Source: Lutibacter sp. (lineage in GTDB: Bacteria; Bacteroidota; Bacteroidia; Flavobacteriales; Flavobacteriaceae). Taken from it: a stretch of DNA of 64,000 bases. The stretch is taken from contig NZ_JAUYUD010000114.1 of assembly GCF_030692605.1 (NCBI RefSeq), positions 1 through 64,000 on the forward strand, given 5' to 3'. Positions 57,000 to 63,970 of this stretch are shown here, piece by piece (position 1 is the stretch's first letter; each line of letters begins with the position of its first letter). The translations under genes were made by a program, and so were the position numbers. The notes beneath the pieces are model-generated. The model did no database searches. It saw nothing but the letters and a program-made list of their open reading frames with translations, and was not told the origin of the DNA.

Positions 57000-59126
57000 A
57001 TGCAATTAATAAACTACATACAATCCAACACGAATCTTCCTTCAAACGGAATTCAAAATACAGTTGAACTTTTAAATGAAGATTGTACTATTCCTTTCAT
57101 TTCCAGGTACAGAAAAGAAAGAACCGGAAATTTAGATGAAGTTCAAATTGGCGAAATTGTTAAGTTTAAAGCGCTGTTTGAAGAAATTGAAAAACGAAAA
57201 TCAACTATTTTTAAAGCGTTAGAAGAGCAAGAAGTATTAACTAGTGAACTTCAGCAAAAAATTGAAAAATGTTTCGATTTAACCGAATTAGAAGATTTAT
57301 ACCTTCCTTATAAAAAGAAAAGAAATACAAAGGCTGAAATTGCTCGTAAAAATGGTTTAGAACCTTTGGCTAAAATTATGATGAGCCAAAATGCAATGGA
57401 TATTCAATCTATTGCCTCAAAGTATTTAACTAATGATGTTAAAACAGAAGATGATGCATTGGAAGGAGCTCGATTTATTATTGCTGAATGGATTAACGAG
57501 CGAACCGACATAAGAAACAATATTCGTTATCAATTAGTTAAATTTTCTTCTATTAGCACAAAGGTTATTAAAACAAAAGAAGATGATGAAAAAGCGCAAA
57601 AATATAAAGATTATTTTGAGTGGAACGAGCCACTAATGAGATGTCCTTCACATAGGCTGTTAGCTATTTTAAGAGCCGAAAAAGAAGGTTTTATTCGTAT
57701 TAAGATTGAAATTGATGATGAAAAAGCAATTTTAAAAATAGACGACCGCTTAATTACTTCAGCTAACGATTGTTCCAAACAGATTAAATTGGCTATTCAA
57801 GATTCGTATAAAAGATTATTGTTTCCTGCACTTTCCAATGAGATTTTAAACAACGCTAAGGAACTTGCAGATAATGAAGCGATAAAGGTATTTGCTAAAA
57901 ATTTAAAACAGTTATTATTAGGCGCTCCTTTGGGTGAAAAAAATATTTTAGCCATAGATCCAGGATTTAGAAGTGGTTGTAAAATTGTTTGTTTGAATGC
58001 TCAAGGCGGATTAGAATATAACGAAACTATTTATCCGCATGCACCAAAAAACGATGCTATTGGAGCGATGAAAAAAATAAATAGTTTGGTTGATGCTTAT
58101 AAAATTGAAGCCATTGCCATTGGAAATGGAACAGCATCGAGAGAAACCGAGCATTTAATAAAAAAAATGCGCTTTAATAAAGATGTTCAGGTTTTTGTGG
58201 TAAGTGAAGCTGGAGCAAGTATTTATTCAGCATCGAAAATTGCTAGAGATGAATTTCCAAATTTTGATGTTACTGTTAGAGGTTCGGTGTCTATTGGTAG
58301 AAGATTAGCTGATCCGTTGGCAGAATTGGTAAAAATTGATGCTAAATCTATAGGTGTGGGTCAATATCAGCACGATGTAGATCAAAATAAGTTAAAAACG
58401 TCTTTAGATACCGTTGTTGAAAGTTGTGTTAATACAGTTGGTGTAAATATAAATACAGCGAGTATTTCACTGCTAAGTTATGTTTCTGGAATTGGTCCTA
58501 AATTGGCAGAGAATATTGTGAAGTATAGAGGAGAAAACGGTTCATTTTCTAGTAGAATTGACATAAATAAAGTTCCACGTTTAGGCGATAAAGCTTTTGA
58601 GCAAGGCGCAGGATTTTTAAGAATAAAAAATGCTAAAAATCCTTTAGACGATTCTGCGGTGCATCCTGAAAGTTATGCAATAGTAACGAGAATCTCAAAA
58701 GACCAAAAATGTAAAGTTGGAGATTTGATTGGAAACAAATCTGTTTTAACGCAACTAGACTTGCTGAAGTATTGTACTTCTACAATTGGATTACCTACGT
58801 TACAAGACATTGTGAAGGAATTGGAGAAACCAGGTTTAGATCCAAGGCAAACAGCAAAAGTTTTTACCTTCAATCAGAATATTAGAACCATAAACGATGT
58901 GAAAGAAGGAATGTTGCTACCTGGAATTGTAAACAATATTACCAATTTTGGTTGCTTTGTAGATATTGGAATTAAAGAAAGTGGCTTGGTGCATGTTTCC
59001 AATTTATCTAGTACTTTTGTGAGTGATGTAAGTTCTATTGTGGCGCTTCATCAGCAAGTTATAGTTAAGGTATTGGAAGTTGATGTAGCAAGAAAACGGA
59101 TTCAGTTAAGTATGAATTACAAGTAA
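57000..59126 (+). CDS. tex: Tex-family RNA-binding transcription accessory protein
   Basis: S1-domain nucleic-acid-binding protein. Domain order: N-terminal helical Tex domain with FISRYRKERTGNLDEVQI, a YqgF/RNase H-like domain (ILAIDPGFRSGCKIVCL), HhH motifs (LLSYVSGIGPKLAENIVKYRGENG) and a C-terminal S1 domain (LLPGIVNNITNFGCFVDIGI). 708 residues is normal. It follows metG after 84 bp containing repetitive CAGT/ACTG short motifs. Confidence 0.95.
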   Translation: MQLINYIQSNTNLPSNGIQNTVELLNEDCTIPFISRYRKERTGNLDEVQIGEIVKFKALFEEIEKRKSTIFKALEEQEVLTSELQQKIEKCFDLTELEDLYLPYKKKRNTKAEIARKNGLEPLAKIMMSQNAMDIQSIASKYLTNDVKTEDDALEGARFIIAEWINERTDIRNNIRYQLVKFSSISTKVIKTKEDDEKAQKYKDYFEWNEPLMRCPSHRLLAILRAEKEGFIRIKIEIDDEKAILKIDDRLITSANDCSKQIKLAIQDSYKRLLFPALSNEILNNAKELADNEAIKVFAKNLKQLLLGAPLGEKNILAIDPGFRSGCKIVCLNAQGGLEYNETIYPHAPKNDAIGAMKKINSLVDAYKIEAIAIGNGTASRETEHLIKKMRFNKDVQVFVVSEAGASIYSASKIARDEFPNFDVTVRGSVSIGRRLADPLAELVKIDAKSIGVGQYQHDVDQNKLKTSLDTVVESCVNTVGVNINTASISLLSYVSGIGPKLAENIVKYRGENGSFSSRIDINKVPRLGDKAFEQGAGFLRIKNAKNPLDDSAVHPESYAIVTRISKDQKCKVGDLIGNKSVLTQLDLLKYCTSTIGLPTLQDIVKELEKPGLDPRQTAKVFTFNQNIRTINDVKEGMLLPGIVNNITNFGCFVDIGIKESGLVHVSNLSSTFVSDVSSIVALHQQVIVKVLEVDVARKRIQLSMNYK

Positions 59127-59141
59127 TTATTTATGATATTG

Positions 59142-59187
59142 GTGATTATATTCATTAGAAACACGTATATTTGGTGAATATAATCAC
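59142..59187 (+). promoter_or_regulatory. Perfect dyad operator overlapping the ATPase promoter
   Basis: GTGATTATATTCA (59142-59154) and TGAATATAATCAC (59175-59187) are perfect 13-bp inverted arms separated by 20 bp. A TATATTTG -7 box (59166-59173) lies between them. The ATG of the DUF4143 ATPase is 6 bp after the right arm. This geometry suggests a repressor site blocking the promoter, or a leader hairpin covering the start region. Confidence 0.65.
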
Positions 59188-59193
59188 TAAATT

Positions 59194-60309
59194 ATGATTT
59201 ATAGAAGCATAACCGAGAATATTATTTCTAAAATTGGAAAGGGAAAGGCAATTATTTTAATTGGTCCAAGGCAAGTTGGAAAAACCACCTTGTTAAACGC
59301 TGTTTTAAAAGATAAAAATTTTCTTTTTTTAGACGGTGATGATCCAACAGTTAGAAATTTACTCACAAATCCAAATACCGAAACGTTAAAAAGTATTATG
59401 GGTACCCATCAATTTGTATTTATTGATGAAGCCCAACGAATTGAGAATATAGGGTTAACACTTAAAATAGTAACGGATCAATTTAAACAAATTCAGCTTT
59501 TTGTTAGCGGATCATCTGCTTTTGATATAAATAATAGAATTAGAGAGTCTTTAACCGGCAGAAAATGGGAATTTAATTTGTTTCCTATTACTTGGAAAGA
59601 GTTTGAAAGTTATTTTGGATTTTTAAGGTCGGAGCAGCAATTAGAACTGAGGTTGCTATACGGTATGTATCCTGATGTAGTTGTTAACACTGGTGAGGAA
59701 TTTGAAATACTTAAAAATTTAGTTAACAGTTACTTATATAAAGATGTATTGGCATATGCAGGAATACGAAAACCTGAAATTTTAGAAAAATTGCTTCAAG
59801 CACTCGCATTACAAATGGGAAGTGAGGTAAGTTATAATGAACTTTCAAAATTATTAAGAATAGATAAAAACACGGTAAGTAGTTATATTGATATTTTAGA
59901 ACAATCATTTGTTATTTTTAAACTTCCGAGTTTTAGTAAAAACATAAGGAATGAAATTAAAATGAACAAGAAAATCTATTTTTATGATAACGGAATTCGG
60001 AACATGATTATTGGAAACTTTAACGCACTAGACATAAGAACTGACAAAGGAGCATTATGGGAAAATTTTTTAATTAGCGAACGGTTTAAAATAAATAGTT
60101 ATAATAATGTTGGTGTAAAATCGTTTTTCTGGAGAACAACTCAACAACAAGAAATAGATTATGTAGAAACAATTGCTGATGAAATTAATGCGTATGAATT
60201 TAAATGGTCATCTTCAAAAAAAGTTAAGCTACCGAAACCTTTTAAAGAGAATTATAAGGGAAGTTTTAATTTAATCACAAAATCTAATTTTAGGGATTTT
60301 ATTAGCTAA
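59194..60309 (+). CDS. AAA ATPase with C-terminal DUF4143 domain
   Basis: An ATP-binding protein of the AAA_14/DUF4143 type. Walker A GPRQVGKTTLL (about residues 24-34), Walker B FVFIDEAQRI, sensor FVSGSSAF, a winged-helix segment (MGSEVSYNELSKLLRIDKNTVSSYIDIL) and the DUF4143 nuclease-like tail (IYFYDNGIRNMIIGNF, ENFLISERFK, EIDYVE). These are widespread, highly mobile-looking genes of unknown role, often near defence or toxin-antitoxin genes; here it directly borders the Pycsar/HigBA block. 371 residues is typical. Its stop codon abuts the 60308 inverted repeat. Confidence 0.88.
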   Translation: MIYRSITENIISKIGKGKAIILIGPRQVGKTTLLNAVLKDKNFLFLDGDDPTVRNLLTNPNTETLKSIMGTHQFVFIDEAQRIENIGLTLKIVTDQFKQIQLFVSGSSAFDINNRIRESLTGRKWEFNLFPITWKEFESYFGFLRSEQQLELRLLYGMYPDVVVNTGEEFEILKNLVNSYLYKDVLAYAGIRKPEILEKLLQALALQMGSEVSYNELSKLLRIDKNTVSSYIDILEQSFVIFKLPSFSKNIRNEIKMNKKIYFYDNGIRNMIIGNFNALDIRTDKGALWENFLISERFKINSYNNVGVKSFFWRTTQQQEIDYVETIADEINAYEFKWSSSKKVKLPKPFKENYKGSFNLITKSNFRDFIS

Positions 60310-60329
60310 TTAACGTGAGTTCAATATAA
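60308..60329 (+). repeat. Left arm of a 22-bp inverted repeat enclosing the defence block
   Basis: AATTAACGTGAGTTCAATATAA matches the reverse complement of 62991-63012 at 20 of 22 positions. It begins within the ATPase stop codon. Confidence 0.75.
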
Positions 60330-60378
60330 GTAAGAATAATACTATCTGAATATTGGTTATTTGTGTTATTTTGAAGGA

Positions 60379-60646
60379 GGACAACTGTGGCAAACTGTTT
60401 ATGGATAGTCAGATTGCCATATTTTACTTTAAAAAAGTAAAATTCGCAATGATGACAAGGTCATGGGTTTATTTTTCAATGGTTCCTTTGTCATACCGAG
60501 TAGTCGAGGCATCTTACGACGAGTTTTTATAAGATTTGTGCGACTGGAAAATCGGAGATTTTTCGGACGAAGCAAATCGTTTGTTGAATGTTTGTCAGTT
60601 CGTTATTTAGTTTAAATGTAAGCATAAATTTTATGAGGTGTTGTAG
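60379..60646. repeat. Repeat R1 (attC-like), left of the Pycsar module
   Basis: About 268 bp, no ORF. From CGCAAT (60445) to TTGTA (60645) it aligns with R2 at roughly four fifths identity (shared: CATACCGAGTAG, TTATAAGATTTGTGCGACTGG, GTAAGCATAAATTTTATGAGG). Its left 60 bp diverge but keep GACAAC...CAAAC at the equivalent place. It also holds a hairpin at 60421-60443 (ATTTTACTTT/AAAGTAAAAT) that could end the ATPase transcript. The right end GAGGTGTTGTAGCC is complementary to the left end of R2. Confidence 0.75.
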
Positions 60647-60652
60647 CCAGTT

Positions 60653-61381
60653 TTATTTGCAATTTTTATCAATCCAATCATTCATTCCTGTATTGATGAT
60701 ATTTCCGTGATAGCAAGAACGATTCGAATTCCATTCTAATAAACCTTTATTATGGTCATTTAGATTACATTGAAAGTCAGACGAAACCATAACCTCTCTA
60801 TCATTCCAAGTTTTATTGCCGTAACCACATAGATTAGAACTCTCATTTACTACTTCTCCCATCCAAACGACATCATTTAATCCACTTCCATTATAACCTG
60901 CTTTAATCATTAATACTCTACCAAATGCAAGACCAATCCCAATTTCTAATGGGTCAATTCCTTTTTTCTTGTATTTACAATTTAAAGTGTCAATAACGGA
61001 AGAAACTTCTGCCGCTGTAGAAAAAACAGAATCTAGTTGTGGTTTATATTGGGCGTCAAATACTCCCCAAACACAATCACCATTTATATTAATTTCTGAA
61101 CACCAATTATTCCCATTAATAACAGCAACTACCTCTGAAATATAAGATCTATATATTCTTGCTAAAACTGGTCTTTGATATTTAGAAGGTAATTTTGAAG
61201 ATTCTCTGATATCAACAAATAAAGCTGAAGTCTTATTAACATAAAAACCATTATTGAAGGTCAATTTATCTCTTGAAGGTATTTTATCAACTTCTTCAAA
61301 AGATTTGTCTTCAGTTTTTAGAATGTTATCAATTCTTTCACGACTTTTTTCAAAATCATAGTTTATAAAATTACTCTTCAT
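60653..61381 (-). CDS. pycC: Pycsar pyrimidine cyclase (class III nucleotidyl cyclase)
   Basis: Predicted to make a cyclic pyrimidine nucleotide (cCMP or cUMP) on phage infection and so activate the neighbouring membrane effector. The class III cyclase core is visible: metal-binding Asp57 in ALFVDIRESSKLP and Asp102 in ININGDCVWGVFDA, then GIGLAFGRVLMIKAGYNG and WMGEVVNESSNLCGYGN. FVDIRxS with a downstream GD and the small single-domain size (242 residues) are the PycC pattern rather than a multidomain adenylate cyclase. The start at 61381 is preferred over the track's 61423 because it forms a TAATG junction with the effector stop. Which pyrimidine is used cannot be told. Its stop lies 7 bp from R1. 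Confidence 0.85.
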   Translation of the reverse strand: MKSNFINYDFEKSRERIDNILKTEDKSFEEVDKIPSRDKLTFNNGFYVNKTSALFVDIRESSKLPSKYQRPVLARIYRSYISEVVAVINGNNWCSEININGDCVWGVFDAQYKPQLDSVFSTAAEVSSVIDTLNCKYKKKGIDPLEIGIGLAFGRVLMIKAGYNGSGLNDVVWMGEVVNESSNLCGYGNKTWNDREVMVSSDFQCNLNDHNKGLLEWNSNRSCYHGNIINTGMNDWIDKNCK

Positions 61382-61884
61382 TAGAAAGACGCTAAATAGA
61401 TTAGTATTGAAAAAATTAAACAAATTAAGACTCCAAAGAAAAATCTAATACTCCAAGTGACATTTGAAAATTTTTTCCAAGCAATACTTGAATTGGTATG
61501 AATTTGTTCAGTTAATTCTTTTAAGTAACTTTCATCACTTGATAATATATTTGAAGAATGGATTGAATATTCATCCGAGTTTTTAAATTTTTCTTTAATA
61601 TGACCAAAATAAATTATTGAGTTTGGATTTTCATTTTTTAATCTAGGGTTTATACATAAAAAAGAAAAAATTATAGAAATGAGGCTAAATATCATACTTA
61701 TAATTGAAAAACCTAATATCCAATTTGATTTGTTTAATCCAATTAATACATCAGTCGAGTTTGAATATATAATTGTAATTAATACTCCGTATAGTGTCAG
61801 AAGTATAGTCGCTTTGGTATCTGAATATTTTATCCAGTCATTTATATTACCAAGGATGTTCCAATATTCTTGAGTTTTATTCAT
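61381..61884 (-). CDS. pycTM: Pycsar transmembrane effector (PycTM)
   Basis: Predicted membrane effector that binds the cyclic pyrimidine and disrupts the inner membrane, killing the infected cell. 167 residues. The hallmark N-terminal IKYSDTKATILLTLYGVLI (first TM helix, about 18-42) is the Pycsar-effector signature. A second TM helix is at about 50-75 (WILGFSIISMIFSLISIIFSFLC), then a soluble part, and a third TM near the C-terminus (about 146-166). First gene of a two-gene transcript, overlapping the cyclase start by one base. Identification is by motif plus gene pairing. Confidence 0.87.
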   Translation of the reverse strand: MNKTQEYWNILGNINDWIKYSDTKATILLTLYGVLITIIYSNSTDVLIGLNKSNWILGFSIISMIFSLISIIFSFLCINPRLKNENPNSIIYFGHIKEKFKNSDEYSIHSSNILSSDESYLKELTEQIHTNSSIAWKKFSNVTWSIRFFFGVLICLIFSILIYLASF

Positions 61885-61908
61885 AGTTCGATTTTTTTTT
61901 CAAATTGG

Positions 61909-62169
61909 CTACAACAGTTGATAAACGTAATGTGATTCCTCCTTTGGTCGGAATGACACTATTTTCAAACTCTCGCAATAATGATAGGGTCATGAGTTTA
62001 TTTTTCAAAGATTACTTTATCATACCGAGTAGTTGAGGCATGTTACGGGATTTTATAAGATTTGTGCGACTGGATAACCGGAGATTTTTCGGTTGAGGCA
62101 AATCGTTTGTTGAATGTTTGTTGGTTTCTGCTAGTTCAAATGTAAGCATAAATTTTATGAGGTGTTGTA
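61909..62169. repeat. Repeat R2 (attC-like), between Pycsar and HigBA modules
   Basis: About 261 bp without an ORF. Its ends are inverted: TACAACA-GTTG-ATAAA at 61910 and TTTAT-GAGG-TGTTGTA ending 62169, i.e. two complementary box pairs with equal short spacers. The left quarter matches R3 almost exactly (ACAACAGTTGATAAAC.TAATGTGATTCCTCC) and the right three quarters match R1. The flanking bases differ per module: GGC-TACAAC on the Pycsar side and GTTGTA-ACACGTAC on the HigA side. Confidence 0.78.
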
Positions 62170-62182
62170 ACACGTACTTTTC

Positions 62183-62473
62183 TCAGACTTCAATTGAAAT
62201 CTTTACTTTTCCGCCAAGCCCTTTTTCAACAATGTCGTAAAGTGTTTTTAAAGTCAGATTACTTCCATTATTCTCAACGCGAGAAATATAAGTCCTTTTT
62301 TTGTCTACTAAATCGCCAAGTTGCTCTTGAGTCAGATTTTTTTCTTCTCTTGCTTTTCGTAATAAAAGCCCGATTTTAAATGATTCAAAGTCTCTATCAA
62401 GTTCATCTCTGCGTTCAGTTCCTTTTTTTCCGTAAACGGAATCTTTAATATTTTTCCAACTTTTAGTTTCCAT
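62183..62473 (-). CDS. higA: HigA-like antitoxin (XRE-family HTH)
   Basis: Antitoxin and autorepressor. The C-terminal half is an XRE helix-turn-helix (LLRKAREEKNLTQEQLGDLVDKKRTYISRVENNG). The start METKSWKNIKDSVYGKKG at 62473 lies one base after the toxin stop and is preferred; the track start at 62494 would add seven residues and overlap the toxin by 20 bp. 96 residues. The toxin-first order is the HigBA arrangement. Its stop is 14 bp from R2. Confidence 0.9.
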   Translation of the reverse strand: METKSWKNIKDSVYGKKGTERRDELDRDFESFKIGLLLRKAREEKNLTQEQLGDLVDKKRTYISRVENNGSNLTLKTLYDIVEKGLGGKVKISIEV

Positions 62474-62474
62474 T

Positions 62475-62819
62475 TTATTTGTTTTTGTCTTCATAATACG
62501 AGTTCATTAAAATAATGGCTTTGTCAATTTCTTTTTTCGGAGTTTTTTGTGACTTTTTTGTAAATCCGTTCAACAAGATTACAAGTTTTCCTTTGTCAAA
62601 GAAGCAGAACACTCGCCAAATATTCGAACCTAATTTGATTCTTGCTTCGTAAAGTCCTTTTGTTCCTGTAATTAGTTTGAGATACGTCGAAGGAACTCTT
62701 TCGTACGTTTCTATTATTTCAATTACTTTGTATATTTTGTCTTGAACCTTAATAGGTTGCGCAAGTAAGAAATCTTCAAAATGATTCTTGTAAGCGATTA
62801 CTTCTCTGACTTTTTTCAT
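62475..62819 (-). CDS. higB: HigB/RelE-superfamily toxin
   Basis: Predicted ribosome-dependent mRNA interferase or related toxin. 114 residues with the RelE-fold pattern in LYEARIKLGSNIWRVFCFFDKGKLVILLNGFTKKSQKTP (conserved Arg, Phe and the Gly-Phe-x-Lys-Lys-x-x-x-Thr-Pro loop). It is upstream of higA, with the promoter immediately before its ATG. The start codon lies only about 5 bp after the -7 box, so the mRNA may be leaderless. Confidence 0.9.
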   Translation of the reverse strand: MKKVREVIAYKNHFEDFLLAQPIKVQDKIYKVIEIIETYERVPSTYLKLITGTKGLYEARIKLGSNIWRVFCFFDKGKLVILLNGFTKKSQKTPKKEIDKAIILMNSYYEDKNK

Positions 62820-62824
62820 TCGGA

Positions 62825-62855
62825 CAAAGGTAACTTAAAAGTTACAATTTTCAAA
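62825..62855 (-). promoter_or_regulatory. Consensus promoter with embedded palindromic operator for higBA
   Basis: On the minus strand TTTG (62855-62852), exactly 19 bp, then TACCTTTG (62832-62825) matches the Bacteroidota consensus perfectly. The perfect palindrome GTAACTTAAAAGTTAC (62830-62845) overlaps the spacer and -7 box and is the natural site for HigA repression. Confidence 0.75.
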
Positions 62856-62899
62856 ATTATAATTTATTTTTCTGAAGCACAATTTTTTTTTCGTATGTG

Positions 62900-62968
62900 T
62901 TACAACAGTTGATAAACATAATGTGATTCCTCCTTTGGTCGGAATGACACTATTTTTAAACTCCTATT
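62900..62968. repeat. Repeat R3 (partial copy), right of the HigBA module
   Basis: TACAACAGTTGATAAACATAATGTGATTCC through GGAATGACACTATTT matches the left 60 bp of R2 with only a few differences, then homology stops near 62968. It keeps one box pair (TACAAC, ATAAAC) but the complementary end is missing, so this copy is truncated or rearranged. The preceding GTATGTGT is complementary to ACACGTAC after R2, up to one base. Confidence 0.72.
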
Positions 62969-62990
62969 TATTGGTGGTGTGCGATTATTG

Positions 62991-63012
62991 TTATATCGAA
63001 CTTACGTTAATT
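62991..63012 (-). repeat. Right arm of the 22-bp inverted repeat enclosing the defence block
   Basis: TTATATCGAACTTACGTTAATT is the reverse complement of 60308-60329 except at two positions. The remaining sequence to 63136 shows no gene. Confidence 0.75.
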
Positions 63013-63136
63013 ATTTAAAGTGGAATACAAGAAAACGGATTTAGTTAAGTATGTCCTATTATTAAGGAGATTTATGTTTCATTAATGTAGTTTTATGAGC
63101 ACTCTTTTTTTAAACATACAACCTTTATTAAATATA

Positions 63137-63166
63137 AAAGGGACTTCAAATTAATGAAGTCCCTTT
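63137..63166 (-). terminator. Terminator of the outer-membrane beta-barrel gene
   Basis: AAAGGGACTTCA and TGAAGTCCCTTT form a perfect 12-bp stem with a 6-base loop, about 22 bp beyond the gene's stop on the minus strand. Confidence 0.82.
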
Positions 63167-63187
63167 AATCTTTCTTATAATAACAAG

Positions 63188-63970
63188 CTAAAATTTAAAC
63201 CCTAATTTAAAAGAAAATTGAGCAAAGAAAGAAACAGTATCAGTTTCAGATTCCAAGTTAAATTGACCTGGACCTGGAGTTTTTACACTTCCAGCATAGG
63301 TATAAGAAACTGGTTTAACATCAAAACCAAAGTATACATCTTTAGCTAAGTAATAGTCAACACCAGCAACTGCTTGTACACCAAATGCGGTAATATCTAC
63401 GTGACGTGCACCTAGATCGTTTAGTTGATCAAATTGAGAATGTCTAGCATAATCAAAAGGGATTGCAAAACCTAAGTATGGAAATAATCGCTCGTTTTTA
63501 GTATTAAAAAGCCATTGACCTCCAATAGATACATTTAAATCAATCGTTTCATTCGCAACAACTGCTTGATAAGCTGGTAATGGACCAGCAGCAGGTATAC
63601 CTAACACATAAGGAGTATTGCGTAAAATTGCTCCTCCACTAAGTGTTATTGCAAATCTATTGCTAGCATAATACCTTCCTTCTGCACCAACCATATTAGT
63701 AACGCTATTATCATTAGCGCTAACATCATTAGCAAAAGGAGCAGCACCAGACACAGTTGAATTAGAACTTGGTACAACTAAACCACCATTTAAATATGCT
63801 CCACGTCCAAAAACCATTGCTGCTGTGAAATCACCTTTTTGAGGTGCAAATTTATTTGTTGTATCGCAACAAGCATTAGTACATTCGTGTGTGGCATCAT
63901 CTTTATGCTGAGCATTTGCACTAAAAAGTGTAAAGACTAAGATAAAGCTTAATATTAAATAATTTTTCAT
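63188..63970 (-). CDS. Outer-membrane beta-barrel protein of unknown function
   Basis: A 260-residue exported protein with signal peptide (LILSFILVFTLFSANAQ), a Cys/His-rich mature N-terminus (HECTNACCDTTNKF), alternating beta strands such as GRYYASNRFAITLSGGA and a terminal aromatic (FSFKLGFKF), the usual OmpA/OmpW-like barrel signature. Ligand and role unknown; the Cys/His patch could bind a metal. Single gene followed by a strong terminator; its promoter is largely beyond the window edge. Confidence 0.82.
   Translation of the reverse strand: MKNYLILSFILVFTLFSANAQHKDDATHECTNACCDTTNKFAPQKGDFTAAMVFGRGAYLNGGLVVPSSNSTVSGAAPFANDVSANDNSVTNMVGAEGRYYASNRFAITLSGGAILRNTPYVLGIPAAGPLPAYQAVVANETIDLNVSIGGQWLFNTKNERLFPYLGFAIPFDYARHSQFDQLNDLGARHVDITAFGVQAVAGVDYYLAKDVYFGFDVKPVSYTYAGSVKTPGPGQFNLESETDTVSFFAQFSFKLGFKF

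Noticed and set aside
60310-60652. Possible small genes or non-coding RNA in the R1 region
   Set aside because: No ORF with a plausible start and no recognised RNA family; similarity to R2 explains the sequence as a repeat.
60653-61381. Ordinary adenylate cyclase call for the cyclase gene
   Set aside because: It is a small single-domain cyclase translationally coupled to a Pycsar-type TM effector, which fits PycC better than a housekeeping cAMP enzyme.
61382-61423. Upstream start at 61423 for the cyclase
   Set aside because: The extra residues MFNFFNTNLFSVFL are read from the effector's last TM helix in another frame; the ATG at 61381 gives a TAATG junction.
60379-62968. CRISPR array interpretation of the repeats
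   Set aside because: Repeats are about 260 bp, only three copies, with kilobase-sized coding spacers and no cas genes.
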